NCBI RefSeq assembly: GCF_036231355.1
Contig: NZ_CP109496.1
Span: 3,224,001 to 3,288,000, forward strand
Length of the DNA stretch: 64,000 nucleotides
Direction: 5' to 3'
Source of the DNA: Streptomyces sp. NBC_01431
GTDB taxonomy: Bacteria > Actinomycetota > Actinomycetes > Streptomycetales > Streptomycetaceae
Position 1 is the stretch's first letter; the number at the start of each line of letters is the position of its first letter. Shown here one piece after another: positions 1 to 7,719 of this stretch. Under the pieces are notes generated by a model. It did no database searches, was not told where the DNA came from, and was given only the letters and a program-made list of their open reading frames with translations. Made by a program: the position numbers and the translations under genes.

Positions 1-595
1 GACGGCCGCTGGTGGTGAGCGTGTACGACTCGGGCACGGCCTTCTGCCCCGCGGGCGGCGCGGTCAGCGACAGCTCGATGTCGCCCTCGCGCGGCGGGCC
101 GCCCAACGCGTAGTCCACGCCGAGCTCCTGCGCGAGGAGCTGTCCCTCGTCGCTGAGCCCCTCGCTGCCGATCGCCACGATCACCCGCGTCGAGTCCACC
201 GGCCGGAAGCCGGGCCCGCGGGCGGGCCGGTGTTCGCGCACGGAGGGAATGGTGCGCGGCGGCGAGGAGATCGGGTAGATCGGCGACGGGGAGGGCAGCC
301 CCGAAGAGGCGCGCTTGTTGTCGACCGGGCCGCCGTGCCCGCCGTGGGTGTCGTCGTCCGGCCAGACCGCGATGACCAGCGCGAGCAGGGCGATGCCCGC
401 GAGGACCACTTTCAGCACCAGCGCCCGTCGGCCGCGCGGCCGGTGCAGCCAGGCCGGGCGGGACCGCGGCGTACGCGGCTGGGAGGCGCGCGCCTCGGAC
501 GACGCCGCTGACGCGGTCGAGGACGCAGCCGAGGACGACCGGTCCGGGTCGGCGGATCCCGGCATCCGGGCCCGTGACATCCTGAAACGCGGCAT
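1..595 (-). CDS. Glycoside hydrolase family 20 (beta-N-acetylhexosaminidase-like), N-terminal part
   Basis: Only the first 198 codons lie in the window; the gene runs off the left edge. The product starts with a Ser/Ala-rich cytoplasmic segment, then an Arg-rich stretch and one hydrophobic helix (about residues 60-80, ALVLKVVLAGIALLALVIAV), so it looks like a membrane-anchored or secreted protein. After a Pro/Ser-rich linker comes a region like the GH20b domain that precedes the catalytic barrel of family 20 hexosaminidases (VIVAIGSEGLSDEGQLLAQE, then a strand-rich segment). The catalytic Asp-Glu pair is outside the window, so activity cannot be judged. The start is supported by GGGAGG 10 nt upstream of the ATG. 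It diverges from the OHCU decarboxylase-like gene. The GH20 call rests on the N-terminal domain and on remembered gene order near sdhC in Streptomyces. Confidence 0.6.
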   Translation of the reverse strand, partial: MPRFRMSRARMPGSADPDRSSSAASSTASAASSEARASQPRTPRSRPAWLHRPRGRRALVLKVVLAGIALLALVIAVWPDDDTHGGHGGPVDNKRASSGLPSPSPIYPISSPPRTIPSVREHRPARGPGFRPVDSTRVIVAIGSEGLSDEGQLLAQELGVDYALGGPPREGDIELSLTAPPAGQKAVPESYTLTTSGR

Positions 596-874
596 CACTC
601 AGAAACCTCCCGTCCAACAACATAAGGGTGCTTCGGTATATCCCGGTCGTGGCGAACGTATCGGACGACGACCTGAATTCCGCGGTTCCCGATTCCGCCT
701 CCCCGGCTGGGGCGGGGACAACTGGGGCGAAGGTACGCCGAAGCGCCAGGGAACTCGTCCACCACGCACGACCCAATGCTCACGTACGGGTGAAATTCGT
801 GCATCCGTCGCACGGCTCCCGCTCCACGTAGATAGCGTGGCGGCACTCCCGCCTCCCTTTCCACTCCAGTCTCC

Positions 875-1546
875 GTGCTCAGCGCCCCGTCCCGCGTCGC
901 GTCCGAGGAGCCCACGCTGTCCAGCGAATCCCACGCCGGCCCCTGGAAGCGACCGCCGACACTCCATCACACTCCACGTGCCCAGGGGCGGGCGGCCATA
1001 CCGAATCAGCAGCGGGGCACATCCGTTCCGGCGCCGCCCCCGCGGCCCGAGGGCCTGGACGGTTTCAACTCCGCCTCCCCGGAGGCGGCCGCGGCGTACC
1101 TGCTCACCTGCTGCGCCAGCCACCGCTGGGCCATGAGGATCGCCGCCCACCGGCCCTACCCGGACCTGGACGCGCTGCTCGCCGCGGCCGACGAAGCAAG
1201 CTACGACCTGAGCGCCGCAGATCTCGCCCAGGCGCTGACCGAGGAGTCCTCGCCGGGACTGCACCCCGACGCGCCGCAGTCCGCGCACACCGCGCTGCGG
1301 GCGGCCCACGCCGCGTACGAGAGCAGGTTCGGGCACGCCTTCGTGATCTGCCTCGACGGGGACGGCGCGGCCAACCGGCTGAACCAGGTGCTGAGCGGGA
1401 TCCGGGTGCGGATGACGAACGAGTGGGACGAGGAGCGGTCGATCGCCGCCGACGAACTACGCCGCCTCGCCCGCGCCCGACTCGCCCATCTCGTATGCAA
1501 ACATCCGGAATCCGACACTTCCCGCCCCGCACGCCGCGTTCTCTAG
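875..1546 (+). CDS. OHCU decarboxylase-like protein (ureide pathway)
   Basis: The C-terminal 170 residues resemble 2-oxo-4-hydroxy-4-carboxy-5-ureidoimidazoline decarboxylase, which completes conversion of urate to S-allantoin. Family hallmarks are visible: the opening LDGFNSASPEAA, CCASHRWAMRIAAHRPY (usual pattern C.S..W...ma..rP), an Asp/Glu-rich middle and the closing FGHAFVICLDG segment, followed by a helix ending in ELRRLARARL. The GTG at 875 is the only in-frame start before the domain, but it has no clear Shine-Dalgarno sequence and adds about 60 low-complexity residues, so the true start is uncertain. No other urate-catabolic gene is visible nearby. It lies upstream of sdhC with a 166-nt gap that probably holds the sdh promoter. 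The exact reaction is inferred from family membership. Confidence 0.7.
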   Translation: MLSAPSRVASEEPTLSSESHAGPWKRPPTLHHTPRAQGRAAIPNQQRGTSVPAPPPRPEGLDGFNSASPEAAAAYLLTCCASHRWAMRIAAHRPYPDLDALLAAADEASYDLSAADLAQALTEESSPGLHPDAPQSAHTALRAAHAAYESRFGHAFVICLDGDGAANRLNQVLSGIRVRMTNEWDEERSIAADELRRLARARLAHLVCKHPESDTSRPARRVL

Positions 1547-1561
1547 CCCGTACGTGGCTGT

Positions 1562-1590
1562 TTGATTGCCTGTTTGATCACACCTATGGA
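1562..1590 (+). promoter_or_regulatory. Candidate promoter of the sdhCDAB operon
   Basis: TTGATT (1562-1567), a 17-nt spacer and TATGGA (1585-1590) form a vegetative-type promoter about 115 nt before sdhC. The octamer TGTTTGAT occurs twice, 12 bp apart (1559 and 1571), overlapping the -35 region, which could be a regulator site. TACGAT near 1621 is an alternative -10. No transcript data were available. Confidence 0.4.
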
Positions 1591-1712
1591 CCCCGCGCGA
1601 GGGAACCGACATCTCGTCGCTACGATGACCGGGGCCGGTGGACCGTACCCGGCCGGGTCTGACCGACACTGAAGCCGGCCGGCCCTTCATACCGCTCCCG
1701 GAGGGTTCTTCC

Positions 1713-2093
1713 GTGCCGGCTGGAACGCTGTACCGCGGCCGGGAAGGAATGTGGTCCTGGGTGGCTCATCGAGTCACCGGCGTCCTCATCTTCTTCTTCC
1801 TGTTCGTACACGTCCTCGACACCGCTCTCGTGCGTGTCTCCCCCGAGGCGTACGACAAAGTCGTGGCGACCTACAAGACGCCCATCGTCGCGTGCCTGGA
1901 GTACGGCCTGGTGGCCGCGATCCTGTTCCACGCGCTCAACGGCCTGCGCATCATCGCGGTCGACTTCTGGGCCAAGGGCCCCCGCTACCAGAAGCAGATG
2001 CTCTGGACCGTCGTGGGCGTCTGGGTCGTGCTGATGGTGGGCGCGCTCTACCCGGTGCTCGGCCACGCCGCTCGTGAACTGTTCGGGAGCTGA
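1713..2093 (+). CDS. sdhC: Succinate dehydrogenase cytochrome b556 subunit
   Basis: A 126-residue integral membrane subunit of complex II that helps bind heme b and quinone and anchors SdhAB. Three hydrophobic helices are visible. The family signature is present in YRGREGMWSWVAHRVTG near the N-terminus, and heme/quinone-site residues lie in the helix around LFVHVLDTAL and the segment ILFHALNGLR. The GTG at 1713 was chosen because GGAGGG lies 7 nt upstream and the family begins at this residue; an upstream in-frame ATG would add 25 unrelated residues. It is the first gene of sdhCDAB, with sdhD 8 nt downstream. The four-gene order and separate C and D subunits are standard for Streptomyces. Confidence 0.95.
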   Translation: MPAGTLYRGREGMWSWVAHRVTGVLIFFFLFVHVLDTALVRVSPEAYDKVVATYKTPIVACLEYGLVAAILFHALNGLRIIAVDFWAKGPRYQKQMLWTVVGVWVVLMVGALYPVLGHAARELFGS

Positions 2094-2101
2094 GGACTGA
2101 G

Positions 2102-2584
2102 ATGTCTGCCGAAACCTCTTCCGCTGCCGCGATCGGCGAAGTCGAGGGCGTGAGCCTGTACGACACCGATCACCCGGCCCCGCTCATCGAGGCCCCGCGC
2201 CGGCGCACCAAGAAGACCCCGAAGTCGACCCGTACGAACTTCGAGCTGTACGGCTGGCTGTTCATGCGGCTGTCCGGCATCGTGCTCGTCGTCCTGGTCC
2301 TCGGCCACCTGCTGATCCAGCTCGTCCTCGACGGCGGCGTCTCCAAGATCGGCTTCGCCTTCGTGGCGGGCCGCTGGGCGTCCCCGTTCTGGCAGATCTG
2401 GGACCTGGCCATGCTGTGGCTGGCCATGCTGCACGGCGCCAACGGCCTGCGCACCGTCATCAACGACTACGCGCAGCGGGACAACACCCGCTTCTGGCTG
2501 AAGATGCTGCTCTACACCGCCACGGTGTTCACCGTCCTGCTGGGCACGCTGGTGATCTTCACCTTCGACCCGAACATCCGCTAG
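2102..2584 (+). CDS. sdhD: Succinate dehydrogenase hydrophobic membrane anchor subunit
   Basis: The second membrane subunit of succinate:quinone oxidoreductase (160 aa). An extended hydrophilic N-terminus (about 50 residues with a basic RRRTKKTPKS stretch) precedes three transmembrane helices: the first around FMRLSGIVLVVLVLGHLLIQ, the second around WDLAMLWLAMLHGANGLRTV and the third at the C-terminus. His in GHLL and in MLHGANGL are the expected heme/quinone-pocket residues. It sits 8 nt after sdhC and 31 nt before sdhA and is surely co-transcribed. It works in the TCA cycle and aerobic respiratory chain at the cytoplasmic membrane. Confidence 0.93.
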   Translation: MSAETSSAAAIGEVEGVSLYDTDHPAPLIEAPRRRTKKTPKSTRTNFELYGWLFMRLSGIVLVVLVLGHLLIQLVLDGGVSKIGFAFVAGRWASPFWQIWDLAMLWLAMLHGANGLRTVINDYAQRDNTRFWLKMLLYTATVFTVLLGTLVIFTFDPNIR

Positions 2585-2615
2585 GCCACGGGCTGAGGGA
2601 CTGAGGAATTCTCTG

Positions 2616-4370
2616 ATGAAGATCCACAAGTACGACACCGTCATCGTCGGCGCCGGCGGCGCGGGCATGCGCGCGGCCATCGAGTCGACCAAGCGCAGCC
2701 GCACCGCCGTGCTGACGAAGCTCTACCCCACCCGCTCCCACACCGGCGCGGCGCAGGGCGGCATGGCCGCCGCGCTCGCCAACGTGGAAGAGGACAACTG
2801 GGAGTGGCACACCTTCGACACGATCAAGGGCGGCGACTACCTGGTCGACCAGGACGCCGCCGAGATCCTGGCGAAGGAGGCCATCGACGCGGTCCTCGAC
2901 CTGGAGAAGATGGGCCTGCCGTTCGGCCGTACGCCCAAGGGTGAGATCGACCAGCGCCGTTTCGGCGGTCACTCCCGCAACCACGGCGAGGCCCCGGTCC
3001 GCCGTGCCTGCTACTCGGGCGACCGCACCGGCCACATGATCCTCCAGACCCTCTACCAGAACTGCATCAAGGAGGGCGTGGAGTTCTTCAACGAGTTCTA
3101 CGTCCTCGATCAGCTCCTGGTGGAGGAGGACGGCGTCAAGAAGTCCGCGGGCGTCGTCGCCTACGAGCTGGCGACCGGCGAGATCCACGTCTTCCAGTCG
3201 AAGGCGGTCATCTACGCCTCGGGCGGCACCGGCAAGTTCTTCAAGGTGACGTCCAACGCGCACACCCTGACCGGTGACGGCCAGGCCGCGTGCTACCGCC
3301 GCGGGCTGCCGCTGGAGGACATGGAGTTCTTCCAGTTCCACCCGACGGGCATCTGGCGCATGGGCATCCTGCTGACGGAGGGCGCCCGCGGTGAGGGCGG
3401 CATCCTGCGCAACAAGGACGGCGAGCGCTTCATGGAGAAGTACGCGCCGGTCATGAAGGACCTCGCGTCCCGTGACGTCGTCTCGCGCTCCATCTACACG
3501 GAGATCCGCGAGGGCCGCGGCTGCGGTCCCGAGGGCGACCACGTCTACCTCGACCTGACGCACCTCCCGCCGGAGCAGCTCGACGCCAAGCTCCCGGACA
3601 TCACCGAGTTCGCGCGCACCTACCTGGGCATCGAGCCGTACACGGACCCGATCCCGATCCAGCCCACCGCGCACTACGCCATGGGCGGCATCCCGACCAA
3701 CGTCCAGGGTGAGGTCCTCTCGGACAACACCACGGTCGTCCCGGGCCTGTACGCGGCCGGCGAGGTGGCCTGCGTGTCCGTGCACGGCGCCAACCGCCTC
3801 GGCACGAACTCCCTCCTGGACATCAACGTGTTCGGCAAGCGGGCCGGCATCGCCGCCGCCGACTACTCGCACACCGCCGAGTACGTCGAGCTCCCGGAGA
3901 ACCCCGCGGCGCAGGTCGAGGCACAGGTCAAGAACCTGCTGTCGGCGACGGGCACCGAGCGGGTCTCGGTCATCCGCAAGGAGCTCCAGGAGACCATGGA
4001 CGCCAACGTCATGGTCTTCCGCACCGAGCAGACGATCAAGACGGCGGTCGAGAAGATCGCCGAACTGCGCGAGCGCTACAAGAACGTGTCCGTCCAGGAC
4101 AAGGGCAAGCGGTTCAACACCGACCTCCTGGAGGCCATCGAGCTGGGCAACCTGCTCGACCTGGCCGAGGTCATGGCCGTGTCCGCCCTGGCGCGCAAGG
4201 AGTCCCGCGGCGGTCACTACCGCGAGGACTACCCGAACCGCGACGACGTCAACTTCATGCGCCACACCATGGCGTACCGCGAGGTCGCGGACGGCGGCAA
4301 GGACTCGATCCGCCTCGACTACAAGCCCGTCGTCCAGACCCGCTACCAGCCGATGGAGCGTAAGTACTGA
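2616..4370 (+). CDS. sdhA: Succinate dehydrogenase flavoprotein subunit
   Basis: The catalytic FAD subunit (584 aa), oxidising succinate to fumarate. The Rossmann dinucleotide-binding loop is at the N-terminus (VIVGAGGAGMRAA, residues 9-21). The FAD-attaching histidine lies in PTRSHTGAAQGG (His42). The substrate-binding and proton-transfer region appears as FGGHSRNHGEAPVRRACYSG and later AHYAMGGIPTN and GANRLGTNSLLD. The C-terminal domain ends with the usual RxEGRGxHxREDxP-type segment (ESRGGHYREDYPNRDD) and a substrate-facing Arg. Length and order fit the actinobacterial family. The last base of its TGA is the first base of the sdhB ATG, so translation of the two subunits is coupled. Confidence 0.97.
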   Translation: MKIHKYDTVIVGAGGAGMRAAIESTKRSRTAVLTKLYPTRSHTGAAQGGMAAALANVEEDNWEWHTFDTIKGGDYLVDQDAAEILAKEAIDAVLDLEKMGLPFGRTPKGEIDQRRFGGHSRNHGEAPVRRACYSGDRTGHMILQTLYQNCIKEGVEFFNEFYVLDQLLVEEDGVKKSAGVVAYELATGEIHVFQSKAVIYASGGTGKFFKVTSNAHTLTGDGQAACYRRGLPLEDMEFFQFHPTGIWRMGILLTEGARGEGGILRNKDGERFMEKYAPVMKDLASRDVVSRSIYTEIREGRGCGPEGDHVYLDLTHLPPEQLDAKLPDITEFARTYLGIEPYTDPIPIQPTAHYAMGGIPTNVQGEVLSDNTTVVPGLYAAGEVACVSVHGANRLGTNSLLDINVFGKRAGIAAADYSHTAEYVELPENPAAQVEAQVKNLLSATGTERVSVIRKELQETMDANVMVFRTEQTIKTAVEKIAELRERYKNVSVQDKGKRFNTDLLEAIELGNLLDLAEVMAVSALARKESRGGHYREDYPNRDDVNFMRHTMAYREVADGGKDSIRLDYKPVVQTRYQPMERKY

Positions 4371-5134
4371 TGGCAACCCCGACGATGGACAAGCTCCAGG
4401 CGCTGGAGGCGGACAACGGTTCGCACCTCATCACGGTCACCTTCCGGATCCGCCGCTTCAACCCGGAGATCTCGGACGAGGCGCAGTGGGAGGACTTCCA
4501 GCTGGAGATCGACCCGAAGGAGCGCGTGCTCGACGGTCTCCACAAGATCAAGTGGGAGATCGACGGTTCGCTGACCTTCCGTCGTTCCTGCGCCCACGGC
4601 ATCTGCGGTTCCGACGCCATGCGCATCAACGGCAAGAACCGTCTCGCCTGCAAGACGCTGATCAAGGACATCAACCCGTCCAAGCCCATCACCATCGAGG
4701 CCATCAAGGGCCTCACGGTCCAGAAGGACCTGGTCGTGGACATGGAGCCGTTCTTCCAGGCGTACCGCGACGTGATGCCCTTCCTCATCACGAAGGGCAA
4801 CGAGCCGACGCGCGAGCGTCTGCAGTCCCCCGAGGACCGCGAGCGCTTCGACGACACCACCAAGTGCATCCTGTGCGCCGCGTGCACGTCGTCCTGCCCG
4901 GTCTTCTGGAACGACGGCCAGTACTTCGGCCCGGCCGCGATCGTGAACGCGCACCGCTTCATCTTCGACAGCCGTGACGAGGCGGGCGAGCAGCGCCTGG
5001 AGATCCTCAACGACAAGGACGGCGTGTGGCGTTGCCGCACGACGTTCAACTGCACCGACGCGTGCCCCCGCGGCATCGAGGTCACCAAGGCCATCCAGGA
5101 AGTCAAGCGCGCCCTGATCACGCGCCGCTTCTGA
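4370..5134 (+). CDS. sdhB: Succinate dehydrogenase iron-sulfur subunit
   Basis: The electron-transfer subunit (254 aa), carrying three Fe-S clusters. The [2Fe-2S] ligands are in RRSCAHGICGSDAMRI followed by Cys in NRLAC; the [4Fe-4S] ligands are in CILCAACTSSCPVFW; the last cluster motif ends in CTDACPRGIEV. The N-terminal ferredoxin fold and C-terminal dicluster domain are both complete. The start overlaps sdhA by one base (TGATG). A strong hairpin follows the gene, ending the operon. Electrons pass from SdhA FAD through these clusters to quinone bound between SdhB, SdhC and SdhD. Confidence 0.96.
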   Translation: MATPTMDKLQALEADNGSHLITVTFRIRRFNPEISDEAQWEDFQLEIDPKERVLDGLHKIKWEIDGSLTFRRSCAHGICGSDAMRINGKNRLACKTLIKDINPSKPITIEAIKGLTVQKDLVVDMEPFFQAYRDVMPFLITKGNEPTRERLQSPEDRERFDDTTKCILCAACTSSCPVFWNDGQYFGPAAIVNAHRFIFDSRDEAGEQRLEILNDKDGVWRCRTTFNCTDACPRGIEVTKAIQEVKRALITRRF

Positions 5135-5160
5135 TCCTTCCCGTACGGGTCTGCAAGGGC

Positions 5161-5190
5161 CCCGCCCCCGGAATCCACTCCGGGGGCGGG
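5161..5190 (+). terminator. Hairpin terminator of the sdh operon
   Basis: Perfect 12-bp stem (5161-5172 with 5179-5190) and 6-nt loop, 27 nt after the sdhB stop. It has no long T run, as is common in Streptomyces. Confidence 0.75.
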
Positions 5191-5323
5191 ATCCTTTGCC
5201 GTTTCCGGCTAGTGCCGCGGGAACCGGATCGTACGCACCAGCGGGGTGGCCTTGTACAGCTCCGGCTCCTGGGTCAGCACCGGGCAGCCGTCGGGCCACT
5301 CGGCCGACGGCCGCGCCAGGTGC

Positions 5324-5689
5324 ATGGCAGATACCACGATCAAGGTTGACCCCGCTGTTCGCGACCGCCTGATGGCGCTCGCCCGGGAGCGCGGGATGAC
5401 CATGCGTGACTTCGTCGCCGAGCTGGCCGGGGCGACTCCGACCCGGGAGGAATTGCAAGCGCGGTACGAGGCCACCAAGGCCTACTGCGAGAAGGCCTTC
5501 GGCGTGAAGCTCACGGACGAGGACCACGACCGGGCCGGCTCGTGCTCCTCGGGGAAGAGCCCGGCCTCGGGGTCCATCACTGCCGGCCGCCGCGGACACC
5601 GGCGTTGCTCCAGCTCACGCGGGGCGTCCGGGCCCGCTTGCCGAGTGAGCAACACAACCGGCAACTACCGCGCGGCATATGCCAGTTGA
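5324..5689 (+). pseudogene. MazE/ribbon-helix-helix antitoxin-like gene, probably decayed at its 3' end
   Basis: Residues 1-70 read as a typical Streptomyces MazE-type antitoxin: MADTTIKVDPAVRDRLMALA, then ERGMTMRDFVAELAGATPTR and an acidic/aromatic helix. This is the DNA-binding ribbon-helix-helix half. After LTDEDHDRAG the frame changes character to a Ser/Arg-rich tail (CSSGKSPASGSITAG and on), whereas the +1 frame at about 5542 reads VLLGEEPGLGVHH, which suits an antitoxin C-terminus better. This suggests a frameshift at about 5535. No toxin gene follows; the next gene is an opposite-strand MarR regulator. A short opposite-strand reading frame ending at 5209 overlaps the start and may be another gene remnant. 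I think it is a solitary or broken antitoxin, but a real 121-aa protein is not excluded. Confidence 0.5.
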
Positions 5690-5792
5690 GACCTCCGAGT
5701 GCCGGTCCGACCTGCATCGACAGGGCACGGCACGACCCTACGATCAATGACAACAGTTCACTCCCCAGGGTGAACTGGCGTGACCAACAAGG

Positions 5793-6299
5793 TCAGCCCG
5801 CGTCCCCGCTCGTCTCCGCCGCCACCATGATCCGGCGCAGCATGTCGTTCAGCCGGGTGCGCTCGGCCGGGGAGAGGACGCCGAGCAGACGGTCCTCCTC
5901 GTGGCTCAGTACGTCCATCGCGCCGAGCCACACCTGACGGCCCTCGGCGGTGAGTTCCACGTCGACGCGGCGGCGGTCGGTCTTCGAGGGGGTGCGGTGG
6001 ACCAGGCCGCGTCGCTCCAGGCCGTCGAGGCGACCGGTCACCGAGGCGGGGGCAAGGTCGAGGTCGGCGGCGAGCTGGGAGGGGGTCGCGGCGCCGCCCC
6101 GGCCGGCGAGTTTGTGCAGCGTGTCGAACTCGGGTCGGTCGAGCGCGAAGTCGGCCAGGGACCGCTCGCGCACGCGGCGCAGGTGCACGGACAGTTTGTT
6201 CATGCGCGTGACGGCGCCCTCGATCTCGGGGTCGAGTCCGGGCAACACCGGCAGCCAGCGCTCGACGTGCCCGTCGGTCCAGTCCCGCCGCTTCTCCAT
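5793..6299 (-). CDS. MarR-family transcriptional regulator
   Basis: A 168-residue protein with a winged helix-turn-helix: residues about 50-75 give DRPEFDTLHKLAGRGGAATP, followed by SQLAADLDLAPASVTGRLDGL as the recognition helix and the wing at TPSKTDRRRVDVELTAEGR. N- and C-terminal helices form the dimer interface. The ATG at 6299 (MEKRRDW) was chosen because residues upstream do not look like the family. It is divergent from an MFS exporter across a 93-nt region with a perfect 12-bp palindrome, so it likely represses the exporter in response to a small-molecule ligand. The ligand cannot be told from sequence. Confidence 0.9.
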   Translation of the reverse strand: MEKRRDWTDGHVERWLPVLPGLDPEIEGAVTRMNKLSVHLRRVRERSLADFALDRPEFDTLHKLAGRGGAATPSQLAADLDLAPASVTGRLDGLERRGLVHRTPSKTDRRRVDVELTAEGRQVWLGAMDVLSHEEDRLLGVLSPAERTRLNDMLRRIMVAAETSGDAG

Positions 6300-6351
6300 G
6301 GGTCGATCGTACGGACGCGGCCTTCCGCTCACCAATTCGGCAACGAAGTAT

Positions 6352-6392
6352 TTGATTGACCGATGCTTCGGTACCGAAATAGATTGCCGTCC
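6352..6392 (+). promoter_or_regulatory. MFS promoter with a palindromic operator in its spacer
   Basis: TTGACC (6356-6361), 18-nt spacer and TAGATT (6380-6385) form a good promoter directed at the MFS gene; an alternative -35 is TTGATT at 6352. The spacer contains the perfect palindrome TTCGGTACCGAA (6367-6378), a plausible MarR dimer site whose occupation would block polymerase. The predicted start of transcription is 6392-6393, coinciding with the ATG. Confidence 0.55.
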
Positions 6393-7643
6393 ATGCCGCA
6401 CCCCCTGCGCTCAGGCGCCTTCCGGCTGCTCTTCGTCGGCCGCGCCCTCTCCCTCGTCGGCGACGCCGTCGTCCCCATCGCTCTGGCGCTCGCCGTCTAC
6501 GCCGCCACCGGCTCGGCGGGCGCGCTCGCGCTCGTACTGGGCTGCGCGATGGTGCCCAAGCTGGTCCTGCTTCCACTCGGCGGAGTCGCGGGCGACCGCT
6601 TCCGCGCCCGTACGGTCGCGCTCACCACCGATCTCATACGGTGCGCGGCCCAGCTCTTCGTCGGATACGAACTCCTCGGCGGCGCTATGCGGTTGTGGCA
6701 GATCGCGCTCGCCGAGGCCATCGGCGGCGCCGCGTCCGCCTTCGCCATGCCGACCGCCGCGCCGCTGATCACCGGCACCGTCGGACCGGATGGACGCCAG
6801 CGCGCCAACTCCCTGATGGCCGTGGCCAACAGCTCGGCCCGGCTCGGCGGCCCGCTGCTCGCCGCACTGCTGGTGGAGACCGCGGGCGCCGGCTGGGCCT
6901 TCGTGCTGGACGGGTGCAGCTTCGCGATCAGTGCCGCGACGCTCACCCTGATCCGGGTCGAGCACGTCCCGATCCCGCGCCGTTCGCTGGCCGCCGACCT
7001 CAAGGAGGGCTGGAGCGAGGTGCGTTCGCGCGACTGGTACTGGACCAGCCTGATCGCCCACTCCGCCTGGAACGGCGGCGCCGCCGTCCTCATGACGCTC
7101 GGCCCGGCCATCGCCTTCCGGCACTTCGGCGGCACCGTCTTCTGGAGCACCTTCATCGAGGCCGGAGCGATCGGCCTGCTCCTCGGCTCGCTGCTCGCCT
7201 CCCGAGCCCGCCCCCGGCGCCCGGTCCTGACCGCCAATCTGGGCCTGGCCACCTACGCCCTGCCGCTCATCCTCCTCGCGCTCGCCGCGCCCGCGCCGCT
7301 CACCGTGGCGGCGTACGGCGTCGCACAGGTGGGCCTCGGCTTCCTCTCACCGGTGTGGCAGACCTCGGTCCAGTCGGCGATCCCCGCCCACGCGCTGGCC
7401 CGCGTCACCTCGTACGACTGGCTGCTCTCGCTGGCCTCGATGCCCCTCGGCTACGCGCTCGCGCCGCTCGCCGCGGATGCCTGGGGGCCCGAAGTCCCGC
7501 TGCTCGCGGCGGCGTTGGTGGTGGGCGGCGCCTGCCTGGCGACGGCGGCCGTGCCCGGCGTGCGGCGTTTCGGTCAGCCCGCGGCCAGCGGTGGCGCGCA
7601 GACCGGGCACTTGGCGAAAGTCCAGGGCGAGACCGTCGCGTGA
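6393..7643 (+). CDS. MFS transporter, probable drug/metabolite exporter
   Basis: A 416-residue protein with about 12 hydrophobic helices, opening with MPHPLRSGAFRLLFVGRALS and the loop GDAVVPIALALAVYAATGSA typical of Streptomyces MFS efflux proteins of the MFS_3/EntS-like group. The loop between helices 2 and 3 (GVAGDRFRARTV) corresponds to the GXXXDR[KR] signature. The ATG at 6393 is preferred to 6363 because the -10 box lies just upstream, implying a leaderless mRNA, and the extra ten residues are not family-like. The divergent MarR gene points to inducible export of a toxic compound. A strong hairpin follows. The substrate is unknown. Confidence 0.85.
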   Translation: MPHPLRSGAFRLLFVGRALSLVGDAVVPIALALAVYAATGSAGALALVLGCAMVPKLVLLPLGGVAGDRFRARTVALTTDLIRCAAQLFVGYELLGGAMRLWQIALAEAIGGAASAFAMPTAAPLITGTVGPDGRQRANSLMAVANSSARLGGPLLAALLVETAGAGWAFVLDGCSFAISAATLTLIRVEHVPIPRRSLAADLKEGWSEVRSRDWYWTSLIAHSAWNGGAAVLMTLGPAIAFRHFGGTVFWSTFIEAGAIGLLLGSLLASRARPRRPVLTANLGLATYALPLILLALAAPAPLTVAAYGVAQVGLGFLSPVWQTSVQSAIPAHALARVTSYDWLLSLASMPLGYALAPLAADAWGPEVPLLAAALVVGGACLATAAVPGVRRFGQPAASGGAQTGHLAKVQGETVA

Positions 7644-7652
7644 GTCCCGGTG

Positions 7653-7678
7653 GCCCGGGGCGCAGGAGCGCCCCGGGC
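7653..7678 (+). terminator. Hairpin terminator after the MFS gene
   Basis: Perfect 11-bp stem (7653-7663 with 7668-7678) and 4-nt loop AGGA, 9 nt after the stop codon. Confidence 0.75.
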
Positions 7679-7719
7679 CCTGCGGTCCCCGCTGCTCCGT
7701 GGCCGATTAGGCTCTTGCC

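Noticed and set aside
628..831. Plus-strand 67-codon reading frame between the GH20 and OHCU genes
   Set aside because: No Shine-Dalgarno, low-complexity sequence, and it lies in the divergent promoter region; no family recognised.
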